DNA of 35,764 nt from Methylobacterium phyllostachyos (lineage in GTDB: Bacteria; Pseudomonadota; Alphaproteobacteria; Rhizobiales; Beijerinckiaceae), in the NCBI RefSeq assembly GCF_900103445.1, contig NZ_FNHS01000029.1:1-35764 (forward strand). The letters run 5' to 3'. A program made the position numbers and the translations under genes. Positions 21,481-29,645 of the stretch are shown piece by piece. Each line of letters begins with the position of its first letter. Within the stretch, counting starts at the first letter, position 1. The notes below the pieces were generated by a model. It was not told the origin of the DNA and ran no database searches. It was given only the letters and a program-made list of their open reading frames with translations.

Positions 21481-24352
21481 GCGCGTCAGCGACCTGCGGT
21501 CCGAGCGCGATGAAGCGCGCCAGCGGGAGGCCGCATCGCGTGTCGATGCCGAGCGGATCCAACTGGCGCTGTCTGCCGGGGCGATCATCGGCACGTGGTT
21601 CTGGGACCTGCCGTCAGATCGGTTCACGGTCGATGAAGCGTTCGCCACAGCGTTCGGCCTCGATCCGGCACTTGGCCGCGAGGGTATCCCGCTAGCCCAG
21701 ATCGTTGCCACGGTTCACCCGGACGATCAGGCGGGCCTCTCGGCCGCCATCACCGACGCGATCGCGCGGGGTGGCCGCTACGCCCATCAGTATCGTACCC
21801 TCCGGGCGGACGGCCGATATCGCTGGCTGGAGGCCAACGGTCACGTCGAGCATGGCCCTGACGGCACGCCGCTGCGGTTCCCCGGTGTGCTGATCGATGT
21901 GGCCGCGCGACGCCTCGATGCGGCACTCGGCGCGCTCGGCGAGCGGCTACGCGGTCTCGGCACACCCGAGGAGCTGGCGCTGGCGGCAGCGGAGACGGTC
22001 GGCATAGCGTTGGGCCTGTCACGCGTTGCCTACGGCGACATCGATGCCAGCGGTTCCCGTGTCGTGATCCGACCGGATTGGCTGGCGTCTGGCCAGCCAA
22101 GCATCGCCGGCATCCACGAGTTCGTGAGCTACGGGTCATACATCGACGAACTGCGGCGCGGTGAGGATGTCATCATCGACGACATCGCCAAGGACCCCCG
22201 GACCGCTGCACAGATTGAGAATTTCAGGGCCATCGATGTCGCCGCGCTGGTCAACCTCCCCCTGATGGAGCGGGGCCAGTTCAAGGCCGTGTTCTGTCTG
22301 AACGCCAACCGGCCGCATGGGTGGACGGCGGAGGAACTGAACTTTGCCCGCCGGGTGATGGACCGCACCGAGGTCGAGATCGCCCGGCGCGTCGCGGAGC
22401 GCGAGTTGCGGGCCACCGAGGCGCGCCAACGCCACCTCCTGAAACAGATGCCCGGCTTCGTCGGCGTGATGACCGGACCCGAGCACGTGTTCGACTACGT
22501 CAATGACGCCTATGTCGAGATCGCCGGACCGCGCGACTACATCGGCCGCACGGTCCGCGAGGTCTTCCCGGAGGTTGAGGGTCAGGGGTTCTTCGAACTG
22601 CTTGATCAGGTCTACACCACCGGCGAGCCATTTTCCGCCAAGGGTTCGCCGGTCCATCTGAACGGTGAGACGGCCCCGCGGTTCATCGATCATACCTTTC
22701 AGCCGATCCGCAACGACCAGGGGGCCGTCACCGGTATCTTCGTCGGCGGCTACGACGTCACCGAACAACGGCGCATGGCGCTGGCGTTGCAGGATCTCAA
22801 CGCCGACCTGGAGCGCAAGGTGACGGAGCGTGCCTTGGCGCGCGGCCGAACCTGGCAGGTCAGCCCCGACCTGCTGGTGGTCATCAACGCCGATGGCCGC
22901 TTCGAGACCGTCAACCCGGCCTGGACGGCCACGCTCGGCTGGTCCGAGCACGAATTGACCAGCACGCCGTTCGCCGAATTCGTGCATCCCAACGATCAGG
23001 CTGCGACGCTGGCCGTGTGGCTGGACGCGGTCGAACGCGGCTTGCCCGCCCTGCGCTTCCAGAACCGCTATCGCCACAAAGACGGCACGTGGCGCTGGCT
23101 CGCCTGGGTCGGTGTCCCAGACGACGGCAAGGTGTACTGCTCCGCGCGCGAGATCACGGCGGACAAGGAGCAGGCCGCCGCCCTCGATCAGGCTGAGGAA
23201 GCCCTACGCCAGTCGCAGAAGATGGAGGCGGTCGGGCAGCTCACCGGCGGCGTCGCCCACGACTTCAACAACCTGCTGACCGTGATCAAATCCTCGACCG
23301 ACCTGCTCAAGCGCCCAGATCTCGCCGAGGAGCGACGCGTTCGCTACGTCGCGGCTATCGCAGACACGGTGGACCGCGCCGCCAAGCTGACCGGGCAGCT
23401 CCTCGCCTTCGCCCGGCGGCAAGCGCTCAAGCCCGAGGTGTTCGCAGCCTGCGATAGCGTGCGGGCGCTCTCGGACATGATGCGCACATTGACCGGCTCG
23501 CGGGTGCAGATTACCACCGACCTGCCCGCGATCCCCTGTTTCGTCAATGCCGACGCCAGCCAGTTCGACACCGCGCTGGTCAACCTCGCGGTCAACGCAC
23601 GCGACGCGATGAATGGTGAGGGCAAGATCACGATCTCGGTGTCGCCGGTCGAGGCAATCCCGGCGATCCGGTCGCACCCGACCGTCAAATCTCCCTACGT
23701 GGCAGTCTCGCTCAGCGACACCGGTACCGGCATCCCGGATCACACCATCGAGCGGATCTTCGAGCCGTTCTTCACCACCAAGGAGGTCGGTAAGGGCACC
23801 GGGCTCGGCCTGTCACAGGTGTTCGGGTTCGCCAAGCAATCCGGCGGCGACGTGACCGTTGAAAGTATGGTCGGCGAGGGCACCACGTTCACGCTGTTCC
23901 TGCCGCGCGTGCCGGCCCCGGCGCAGATCAAGGTGGCCGATGAGGCGGCCGCGTTGATCGACGGCCAGGGTACACGCGTGCTGGTTGTCGAGGACAACGT
24001 AGCGGTCGGTACGTTCGCCGTGCAGACGCTGAGCGATCTGGGCTATGTGCCCGTTCTCGCGGTGGACGGCCCGGCTGCGCTAGCAGAGTTGGCTAGGGAT
24101 GCCGACCGATTTGACGTGGTGTTCTCGGATGTGATGATGCCGGGGATGAGCGGCATCGAGTTGGGGCAGGCGATCCGCCGCCTGTATCACGACCTACCGG
24201 TAGTGCTGACCTCAGGCTACAGCCACATCCTGGCGCAGAACGGTACCTACGGGTTCGAGCTGCTGCACAAGCCGTATTCGATCGAGCAGCTTTCACACAT
24301 CCTACGCAAGGCAGCCTCGTGGCAGCGGCGTAAGCAGTTGCTCGGCGAGTAA
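21473..24352 (+). CDS. PAS-GAF-PAS-PAS hybrid histidine kinase with receiver
   Basis: GTG 21473 is chosen because GGGGAGG precedes it; the protein has 959 residues. After a short coiled coil come a PAS_3-type domain (about 35-145), a GAF domain (150-310), a PAS_4 domain (325-430), and another PAS (455-560). The phospho-acceptor H596 lies in 'VAHDFNNLL'. A HATPase domain with 'SDTGTGIPD' and 'GKGTGLGLS' follows. The receiver domain carries D886 in 'VFSDVMMPGMSG'. No transmembrane span is present, so it senses a cytoplasmic signal. It would autophosphorylate, then pass phosphate to its own receiver. No separate response regulator lies nearby. It overlaps the ParD-like gene. Confidence 0.92.
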   Translation: MRERVSDLRSERDEARQREAASRVDAERIQLALSAGAIIGTWFWDLPSDRFTVDEAFATAFGLDPALGREGIPLAQIVATVHPDDQAGLSAAITDAIARGGRYAHQYRTLRADGRYRWLEANGHVEHGPDGTPLRFPGVLIDVAARRLDAALGALGERLRGLGTPEELALAAAETVGIALGLSRVAYGDIDASGSRVVIRPDWLASGQPSIAGIHEFVSYGSYIDELRRGEDVIIDDIAKDPRTAAQIENFRAIDVAALVNLPLMERGQFKAVFCLNANRPHGWTAEELNFARRVMDRTEVEIARRVAERELRATEARQRHLLKQMPGFVGVMTGPEHVFDYVNDAYVEIAGPRDYIGRTVREVFPEVEGQGFFELLDQVYTTGEPFSAKGSPVHLNGETAPRFIDHTFQPIRNDQGAVTGIFVGGYDVTEQRRMALALQDLNADLERKVTERALARGRTWQVSPDLLVVINADGRFETVNPAWTATLGWSEHELTSTPFAEFVHPNDQAATLAVWLDAVERGLPALRFQNRYRHKDGTWRWLAWVGVPDDGKVYCSAREITADKEQAAALDQAEEALRQSQKMEAVGQLTGGVAHDFNNLLTVIKSSTDLLKRPDLAEERRVRYVAAIADTVDRAAKLTGQLLAFARRQALKPEVFAACDSVRALSDMMRTLTGSRVQITTDLPAIPCFVNADASQFDTALVNLAVNARDAMNGEGKITISVSPVEAIPAIRSHPTVKSPYVAVSLSDTGTGIPDHTIERIFEPFFTTKEVGKGTGLGLSQVFGFAKQSGGDVTVESMVGEGTTFTLFLPRVPAPAQIKVADEAAALIDGQGTRVLVVEDNVAVGTFAVQTLSDLGYVPVLAVDGPAALAELARDADRFDVVFSDVMMPGMSGIELGQAIRRLYHDLPVVLTSGYSHILAQNGTYGFELLHKPYSIEQLSHILRKAASWQRRKQLLGE

Positions 24353-24527
24353 CTTGGATTGAGTTCAAACCGCAACCCTACCGGTCGCGTCGGCGGGCTG
24401 GTTGCTCGTCGAGCTGCTGAAGCGCGCCAGATGTAAAGCTTGCGGTTCTCTTAAGCTATGCTTTGTTGCGCCGCAATGCGAGTGGTCGTAACAGTCGCAG
24501 TCACTTACCTGCTTCCAACCGAGAATA

Positions 24528-24543
24528 TCCGTCTTATGACGGA
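24528..24543. promoter_or_regulatory. 16-bp palindrome upstream of first Crp/Fnr gene
   Basis: TCCGTCTTATGACGGA has perfect 6-base arms (TCCGTC/GACGGA). Read on the other strand it is identical to the site at 26759-26774. It lies 58 bases upstream of the Crp/Fnr start. Two-fold symmetry with a 4-base spacer is the usual form of a Crp/Fnr operator, though the arms differ from the classic TGTGA and TTGAT. The rest of 24353-24600 shows no gene. Confidence 0.65.
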
Positions 24544-24600
24544 GTCTGGCATCTCGTATTCATCGTAGATAGTCAGATCGACCTTGGCTGCCGTGGCCCG

Positions 24601-25365
24601 ATGCAAGATACGCTGATCCGTAAACTCGAAAGCTTCGAGGAGCTGACTGACGCCGACCGTACCGCACTGCGGGCGTTCGTCCCGAGGGTGAGACAGGTGC
24701 CGGCGCGGACGGACCTGATCCAGGAAGGCGACACCCCCGGCGACGTTCACCTCATCCTCAACGGCTACGCCTGCCGCTACAAGGTTTTGCCGGACGGCCA
24801 GCGCCAAATCATGGCATTCTTCGTGCCCGGCGACTTCTGCGACCTGAACGTGTTCATCCTCGATCAGATGGACCACACCCTCGGCACGGTCTCGGCCTGC
24901 CAAGTGGTCGAGATCCCCCGGCATGCCATCGAGGAGATCACGGCCCACCACCCACGGGTGACGCGGGCCCTGATGTGGTGCGCTCTCGTAGATGAGGCCG
25001 TGCTGCGCGAGTGGTTGGTCAACATCGGCGGCCGACAGGCGGATCAGCGCATCGCGCATCTGTTCTGCGAGCTGCTGCTGCGCCTGGAGGCGGTGGGGCG
25101 TGTCACCGACAACAGTTTCCCATTTCCATTCACCCAGACCGACGTCGCCGACGCGGTGGGCCTGTCGGACGTGCAGGTCAGTCGCACGCTGCGGGAATTG
25201 CGCCGGCTCGACCTCATCACGCTGCGGCACCGGGTCCTGACGATCCTGGACGTAGAGCAGCTCAAGGCGTACTGCGGGTTCAATCCCAATTACCTCCACC
25301 TCAGGAACGCGCGTTGGAGTGGCCGCCGGCAGTTGCCGTGGCTGAGTAGCGTTCGAGGGGACTAG
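24601..25365 (+). CDS. Crp/Fnr-family transcriptional regulator (copy 1)
   Basis: The 254-residue protein begins MQDTLIRKLESFEELTDADR. Residues 30-130 are a cyclic-nucleotide-binding-type beta barrel ('LIQEGDTPGDVHLILNGYAC', 'VPGDFCDLNVFI'). The C-terminal helix-turn-helix is 'TQTDVADAVGLSDVQVSRTL'. The barrel lacks the R-S-A cyclic AMP signature and no N-terminal FNR cysteine cluster is seen, so the effector is unknown. ATG 24601 has no clear ribosome binding site, although in-frame starts further up would cover the palindrome. It is followed after two bases by a small protein gene, and the pair is mirrored at 25663-26647. Confidence 0.88.
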   Translation: MQDTLIRKLESFEELTDADRTALRAFVPRVRQVPARTDLIQEGDTPGDVHLILNGYACRYKVLPDGQRQIMAFFVPGDFCDLNVFILDQMDHTLGTVSACQVVEIPRHAIEEITAHHPRVTRALMWCALVDEAVLREWLVNIGGRQADQRIAHLFCELLLRLEAVGRVTDNSFPFPFTQTDVADAVGLSDVQVSRTLRELRRLDLITLRHRVLTILDVEQLKAYCGFNPNYLHLRNARWSGRRQLPWLSSVRGD

Positions 25366-25367
25366 CG

Positions 25368-25631
25368 GTGGCGGACCGGGACAACGTCGAGAGCCTGGTC
25401 GTCCTGCAGCCTATCTCTGTAGACACTGCGAGCCCGGACCATGTTGGCATGCTCGTGATCGCCAACGGGCTGCTCGTGGCCGTGCTGGTGCGCCTTGATG
25501 CGCCCGAGCATGAGCGACGCGGGTCTTGGTATATGGAGGTCAGGCTCGGCCGGCTCGCGAAGGTACGCCCGCCCGTATTCGACACCCTGGAGAACGCGAC
25601 GCGGTGGGTGCGGCAGCGCCTGCGAGGGTAA
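25368..25631 (+). CDS. Small protein paired with Crp/Fnr copy 1
   Basis: GTG 25368 lies two bases after the regulator's stop, giving 87 residues. The core 'LQPISVDTASPDHVGMLVIA' followed by 'NGLLVAVLVRLDAP' and a C-terminal 'WVRQRLRG' matches the protein encoded at 25663-25908. The fold looks alpha/beta, with a GSWYMEVRLG strand. Both copies sit next to a Crp/Fnr gene, so this small protein may modulate that regulator or share its regulon. No known domain. Confidence 0.65.
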   Translation: MADRDNVESLVVLQPISVDTASPDHVGMLVIANGLLVAVLVRLDAPEHERRGSWYMEVRLGRLAKVRPPVFDTLENATRWVRQRLRG

Positions 25632-25662
25632 GCCGATGAGGGAGCGGCTCAGAACCCGTAGC

Positions 25663-25908
25663 TCAAGCCCTGTGTGCCAGCCGCTGCGCGATCCAGGCTT
25701 GCGCCGCGTTGAGATCGGCAAAGGTCGGCTGATAAGCCGTGTCCACCAGTCCGAAGCCCGCCTCCAGGAACCACATCCCAGCCAAATCCTCGTGAAAATC
25801 TGAGAGCTGCACCAGAACCGCCGCGAGCAGGCCGTCAGCGAAGACCAACTGGCCGTTGATGTCGTAGCTGCCCGTTCCAACGTGCACGGGTTGTAGGCGT
25901 AGGGTCAT
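25663..25908 (-). CDS. Small protein paired with Crp/Fnr copy 2
   Basis: ATG 25908 gives 81 residues; an earlier in-frame start at 25944 is less likely. The protein reads 'LQPVHVGTGSYDINGQLVFA' then 'DGLLAAVLVQLSDF', a WFLEAGFGLV strand and a C-terminal 'WIAQRLAHRA'. It is clearly homologous to the gene at 25368. Its 5' end overlaps the 3' end of the second Crp/Fnr gene by 74 bases. It is convergent with the first copy. Confidence 0.65.
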   Translation of the reverse strand: MTLRLQPVHVGTGSYDINGQLVFADGLLAAVLVQLSDFHEDLAGMWFLEAGFGLVDTAYQPTFADLNAAQAWIAQRLAHRA

Positions 25909-26647
25909 CCGGCCGCCTCTCCAACTGCAGGTACGTTGGGTCAAACTCCGAAATCCGAAGAAGTTCGTCCCACGCCTTGATCACGAGCATCCGGCCTTGG
26001 AGCGTGATCAGGGTCCGGCCGCGCATCTCCTGCAGAACACGGTTGATGTGCACGGGCGTGAGCCCCAGTGCATCGGCGATGTCGGTCTGCGTGATCGGCA
26101 TCGGGCAGCGGTGATCCTCGGCCAAGCCTACCGACCTCAGCCTCAAATACAGCTCGCAGAATAAGTGTGCGACGTGCTCGAAGGCCAAGCGCTGACCCGT
26201 GCTGATCAACCATTCGCGGAGGACCGCAGCATCGAGCAGCGTGTCGCGCCAGAATGCAGCCGCGAGGCCGGGGTGGCGCGCCGTCAGCTCTCGCAAGCTC
26301 TCGTGGGGGATGATGGCCACGACGACCTTAGTCAGGGTAGCGAGGCTGTGATCTATTGTCGGGATGTGCAGGCTCTGCAGGTCCGGGATATCGCCAGGGA
26401 TATGAAACGACAGGATCTGCCTTTTGCCCTCTCTGAGCATCACGTAACGACAGGCCCAGCCATCGAGGATAAGGCAACAGTGCGTCGGCTGATCACCCTC
26501 GCTGACGATGTTTTTTCGAGCATCGAGAGTGTGGATCCGCGTCGGTAGTCTCCAAACGGCCTGACGCTCTGCATCCGAAAGAGTGGCGGCGCTCTCCAGC
26601 TTGCGGATGAGCATGGACAGGGCGGGTTGGTCCGGGGCCGAGTTCAT
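25835..26647 (-). CDS. Crp/Fnr-family transcriptional regulator (copy 2)
   Basis: The 270-residue protein starts at ATG 26647 with GAGGTGGAG upstream. 'MLIRKLESAATLSDAERQAV' (from residue 12) matches the start of copy 1. The sensor barrel has 'IVSEGDQPTHCCLILDGWAC' and 'IPGDIPDLQSLHIPTIDHSL'. The helix-turn-helix is 'TQTDIADALGLTPVHINRVL'. The two copies are similar throughout but well diverged, so the duplication is old. A 16-base palindrome identical to that before copy 1 lies 112 bases upstream. The gene overlaps its small partner gene. Confidence 0.88.
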   Translation of the reverse strand: MNSAPDQPALSMLIRKLESAATLSDAERQAVWRLPTRIHTLDARKNIVSEGDQPTHCCLILDGWACRYVMLREGKRQILSFHIPGDIPDLQSLHIPTIDHSLATLTKVVVAIIPHESLRELTARHPGLAAAFWRDTLLDAAVLREWLISTGQRLAFEHVAHLFCELYLRLRSVGLAEDHRCPMPITQTDIADALGLTPVHINRVLQEMRGRTLITLQGRMLVIKAWDELLRISEFDPTYLQLERRPDDPTPTTRARWNGQLRHQRPVGLR

Positions 26648-26758
26648 GTCGCTCCACCTCGCGTCGCAGGCGGAAGCGCACAGCTCTCCCAGTCATCAGC
26701 GCCTGTGCCGGATCAGCCGATGATGACGCGCAGAATAGACTGATGTTAATTCCGGCGT

Positions 26759-26774
26759 TCCGTCATAAGACGGA
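26759..26774. promoter_or_regulatory. 16-bp palindrome upstream of second Crp/Fnr gene
   Basis: TCCGTCATAAGACGGA is the exact reverse complement of the site at 24528-24543. It lies between the second Crp/Fnr gene (start 26647) and the end of the PAS gene (26807). Identity of all 16 bases over 2.2 kb, outside any duplicated flank, suggests selection for binding. Confidence 0.65.
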
Positions 26775-26806
26775 TTTCGGCAGCGATCACGTGCTTGTCG
26801 TGCAGC

Positions 26807-27394
26807 TCAGTTTGGCTTCGCCGGCCTTCCAACACGGTCTGCCAGCGCGCATCCCACCTCAAAAAGAGCGAGGCGCAAGCCGGGCAACGCAGATTTCGCC
26901 CCATCCGCTTCGATCAGAGCGTGCGCTAGGATCAGGTAGTCAGCGATTTGGTCGAGATGGTCCGTGGCTATGGTCGCGGGGTGCGTCGGTGGCGGTATGA
27001 ACCGCTCGACGTTGCCGTAAGCGTGTATTTCGGCAGTCGAACAGTCGGCAATTTCCGTGAGTGAACCGAGATAGCCGATGAAAGTATAATCAGGCGGTCC
27101 GATCGAGGGAACGCCGCCCACTCCGACCCAGCGGTAATCGCCCGAAGGTTTGGCTAAGCGGTACCTAATGCTGAACTCAGATACCTTAGACAGCGCCTCT
27201 TCTAAAGTTCGTTCGACAATTGCCCTATCTTCTGGATGGACGCATTTCAGCCAGCCTCGCCCGAGCGAGTCTTTGATGGTCTGTCCGGTCAGAACGGGCC
27301 AATCGGAACTCGTATGGATAGTTTGACCGGAGGCATCTGTGACGAAGATCAAGACTGTCCCCAGACAAAAGCCATCATATGACGGCTTATTCAA
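26807..27394 (-). CDS. Single PAS-domain protein
   Basis: The frame opens at ATG 27394 (195 residues), but a TTG at 27352 preceded by GGGGA would begin the protein just at the PAS domain. That matters because a palindrome lies in codons 3-8. The PAS domain (about 15-115) shows 'YRLAKPSGDYRWVGVGGVP' and 'HPEDRAIVERTLEEAL', typical of PAS_3. The C-terminal 60 residues are helical and could form a dimer or docking segment. There is no kinase domain, so the protein likely passes its signal by contact. It is probably transcribed toward the second Crp/Fnr gene. Confidence 0.75.
   Translation of the reverse strand: MNKPSYDGFCLGTVLIFVTDASGQTIHTSSDWPVLTGQTIKDSLGRGWLKCVHPEDRAIVERTLEEALSKVSEFSIRYRLAKPSGDYRWVGVGGVPSIGPPDYTFIGYLGSLTEIADCSTAEIHAYGNVERFIPPPTHPATIATDHLDQIADYLILAHALIEADGAKSALPGLRLALFEVGCALADRVGRPAKPN
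27371..27386. promoter_or_regulatory. Near-copy of the Crp-associated palindrome
   Basis: GCCATCATATGACGGC has arms that pair with one mismatch and matches the two perfect sites at most positions (CC-x-TC-4-GACGG). It lies at the 5' end of the PAS gene, which is either the promoter or the first codons depending on the true start. It may be a third site for the same regulator. Confidence 0.45.
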
Positions 27395-27487
27395 TCATTA
27401 TGCCATCGCGACGCATCTATCAATCCTAGGTGGAATGAGGCATACCAATGTGCGCGTCTGGATTGGTGGGATCAGCGAAACTGGACG

Positions 27488-27700
27488 ATGTCGCATGACC
27501 GTGAGGCAGCGCTTGCACGCCTACAAGAGATCGCTGATGTACTCGGGATACATGTCGCGGACCTGACGTCTGGACCCACATTTCAGAGGCTCTGGGCCGA
27601 CAATGAGTTCATGCGCCTGTGGCACAGCCTTGGGACGGACGCTGGACGTGACGCGGCTCTGGACGCCCTGCGCAGGATTTTGGACGAGGAACGCGATTAG
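27488..27700 (+). CDS. Small unnamed protein with regulator-like C-terminus
   Basis: The 70-residue protein begins MSHDREAALARLQEIADVLG and continues 'IHVADLTSGPTFQRLWADNE'. 'LxxIAxxLGxxVxDL' is the pattern found at the end of many XRE-type domains, but the helix-turn-helix itself is missing. It ends convergently with the IHF-like gene, the two stop codons overlapping (TTAG, 27697-27700). A related motif occurs in the gene at 28078. Function unknown. Confidence 0.5.
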   Translation: MSHDREAALARLQEIADVLGIHVADLTSGPTFQRLWADNEFMRLWHSLGTDAGRDAALDALRRILDEERD

Positions 27701-28023
27701 GAAGCGCGCAGCAGCCGTTCGGTTTCCTCTCCCAGCTCAATCCTCCCAGGATTGAGCCGCGTCCGCATGGCCTTGCCCGGCTTGAAGTGAACGCTCCGCT
27801 TGGCCGACACGGTGACGCTCTGGCCCGAGCGCGGGTTGCGGCCAGTACGCGCCTTACGATCCCGCACCGCGAACATGCCGAAGTCGCGCAGCTCAACGCG
27901 GTCGCTGTCCGCCAGCGCAGCGGCGATCCGGCCGAGGACGACATTAACCACCGCCTCGGCCTCGTGCGCGTAGAGGTGTGGGTTCTGCTTCGCGATGCGG
28001 GCAATGAGATCGGACCGGATCAT
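27697..28023 (-). CDS. HU/IHF-family DNA-bending protein, IHF-beta-like
   Basis: ATG 28023 (MIRSDLIARIAKQNPHLYAH) is the normal family start, so the upstream in-frame start at 28050 is rejected. The 108-residue protein has the complete fold: helices to about residue 40, then 'RVELRDFGMFAVRDRKARTG', the conserved 'RNPRSGQ' DNA-intercalating arm, and 'VHFKPGKAMRTRLN'. The last 15 residues are an extra acidic tail. It bends DNA and often assists integrases and replication origins. As an accessory copy, it may serve the element's integrase. Confidence 0.9.
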   Translation of the reverse strand: MIRSDLIARIAKQNPHLYAHEAEAVVNVVLGRIAAALADSDRVELRDFGMFAVRDRKARTGRNPRSGQSVTVSAKRSVHFKPGKAMRTRLNPGRIELGEETERLLRAS

Positions 28024-28077
28024 GGGATGGACGTGCCGAGACCTCGGCAAAGGTGCAAGCGCGGCTGTTCTCGGCCC

Positions 28078-28281
28078 TTACTCGCGTCCGTCTTTGTCCC
28101 CCTCGGCCGCGGTGGCGTCGCCTTCTGGGATGGGCTTGAAGAAATCCTCGACCGGCCGACCCAGAGCATCGGCGATGCGTCTCAGCATCCGCATCGTGCG
28201 TTCGCGGTCCCGCGTCCCGTCGGTGTTGCCGGTAGGTGTCAGCCAGGAAGCCTGGTCCCCATTCTCGGGTCGCCCAGCCAT
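28078..28281 (-). CDS. Small protein with XRE C-terminal-like motif
   Basis: ATG 28281 gives 67 residues, beginning MAGRPENGDQASWLTPTGNT. 'MLRRIADALGRPVEDFFKPI' resembles the end of an XRE regulator. The N-terminal 28 residues are polar and disordered, and no helix-turn-helix precedes the motif. The C-terminus is acidic. It is divergent from the PAS gene at 28390. It could be a truncated regulator or a small anti-regulator. The ribosome binding site is weak and the start uncertain. Confidence 0.45.
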   Translation of the reverse strand: MAGRPENGDQASWLTPTGNTDGTRDRERTMRMLRRIADALGRPVEDFFKPIPEGDATAAEGDKDGRE

Positions 28282-28389
28282 ATCGCGCTCGCAATATCTG
28301 ATACCGCACATTGTATGTCCGGTTGCCAATCGACGCAAAGTTGCGATGTTGTGTGGTCCGCTACAAGACGCATAAACGTGAGGAAGCGC

Positions 28390-29025
28390 ATGGCTCATCG
28401 GGTGCCGGAGAAGACCCTCACGCCTGCCTCTCTGCCCATGGCTATGCTCAAGATCGGCCTCTGGGAGGACGACGTCTCTGCCGATCGGATCCGTGGCGAC
28501 GCCGTGATGGCGGCGATGTACGGGCTATCTGAGGCCGAAGCCGCGCAAGGTCTATCGTGGAACCGCCTCAGTTCGCTGTTTCATCCCGATGACCTACGGG
28601 CGCACCCAACTCCTCAGCGTCATGTGCGCCAAGACGGTGGCCTGTTCGTGTGGGAGCATCGCATCGCGCCCGCCCCCGGTGTGGTCCGATGGGTCCTGGC
28701 GCGCGGGCACTTCGAGCGAAACGCAGATGGTCGGGTGCGCGGACGTGGGATCGTGATCGACATCACCGATACGCGGATGGATGGCGTGATCGATGGGCCA
28801 GCACAGTTTCTGGCGGCCTACGAAGCTTCCGGCGCGCTGCTGGAACGGATCGCCGATCGGGCGTTAGAGCTGTGCGGAATGATCCGAGATCTGGAGCCCG
28901 AGGGTGCCGAGTATCTCCGCATCCTGATCGAGGCGCTGCTGCATGAACTGGGTCGGCAGATCGCAGCTTCGCTACAGGAAAGCCCGCCAGCTGCCGAGCG
29001 GCCCCGCGGCACCAGGATCCACTGA
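28390..29025 (+). CDS. PAS-domain protein with helical C-terminus
   Basis: ATG 28390 is preceded by GAGGAAG, a good ribosome binding site, giving 211 residues. A PAS_3-type domain spans about 20-130 ('LKIGLWEDDVSADRIRGDAV', 'LFHPDDLRAHPTP', 'RWVLARGHFERNADGRVRGR'). It is followed by a helical region of 80 residues, an arrangement like the PAS protein at 26807. There is no output domain. Single PAS proteins of this type could act as partners of the hybrid kinase at 21473; that is inference from proximity. Confidence 0.8.
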   Translation: MAHRVPEKTLTPASLPMAMLKIGLWEDDVSADRIRGDAVMAAMYGLSEAEAAQGLSWNRLSSLFHPDDLRAHPTPQRHVRQDGGLFVWEHRIAPAPGVVRWVLARGHFERNADGRVRGRGIVIDITDTRMDGVIDGPAQFLAAYEASGALLERIADRALELCGMIRDLEPEGAEYLRILIEALLHELGRQIAASLQESPPAAERPRGTRIH

Positions 29026-29070
29026 CCACGTGCTGATAGGCAGATTGGTCTGGGAAGGGCCGTGGGCGGC

Positions 29071-29352
29071 CTAGGGGGCGGTCAGATGCGCCGCCATGAC
29101 GACCGCCGCGACAGCGGTGCGGAACGTCTTCTCCTGCGGACCCGCTCGGTTCGCGACCTCGGTGGGGCTGATCGACGAGGCAACGAGCGCGGCGATGTCG
29201 AGGCTGTAGCCGCTGGCGAAGCGGTAGAGGCCGGCCGCCGGATCCCGCATGTACAGGTCGATCGCCGCGACGACTTCCTGGCTGGTGATGACGCCCGCCT
29301 TGCGCAGGTCCGCGAGGGTCTGTGGTCCGGCCGGCATGGTCGCGCTGATCAT
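29071..29352 (-). CDS. Small unnamed protein
   Basis: The start is ATG 29352 (MISATMPAGPQTLADLRKAG); ATG 29337 is equally possible. The 93-residue protein is helical: 'VITSQEVVAAIDLYMRDPAA', then 'GYSLDIAALVASSISPTEVA', then an Ala/Val-rich end. The last segment is mildly hydrophobic but not a clear membrane span. It is convergent with the PAS gene at 28390. No family is recognised. Confidence 0.55.
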   Translation of the reverse strand: MISATMPAGPQTLADLRKAGVITSQEVVAAIDLYMRDPAAGLYRFASGYSLDIAALVASSISPTEVANRAGPQEKTFRTAVAAVVMAAHLTAP

Positions 29353-29473
29353 CCCCTGACGTTGACTTAACCGTGCCGCCCGGCCGACATGGACCGTTCC
29401 GGCTGCACCCGCCTTGGCGAGTCGCGGCCGCCATTCAGGAGAGATCGCCGCGAGATAGACCCTGAAAAGCCAA

Positions 29474-29501
29474 CAGGCCCCCGTCGCCAAACGGGAGCCT
29501 G
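29474..29501 (-). terminator. Hairpin, possible minus-strand terminator
   Basis: On the minus strand CAGGCTCCCGT, loop TTGGCG, ACGGGGGCCTG form an 11-bp stem with one mismatch, followed by TTGGCTTTTC. The T-run is modest. No minus-strand gene was found just upstream, so it may act on antisense transcription or insulate the gene at 29646. The rest of 29353-29645 shows no gene. Confidence 0.45.
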
Positions 29502-29645
29502 CTGAAAACCTGGGGCCTTTGGAGGGCCAGTTCCTAATCCCCCAAAAGCCACACGACCCCCTCGGGAGTCAAGCGAGAACGCCAATTCTCGCACCGGGAA
29601 GGCTTTGCCTGGACCCTAGCCGCGGCCCGTGAGGGACCGGGACCG

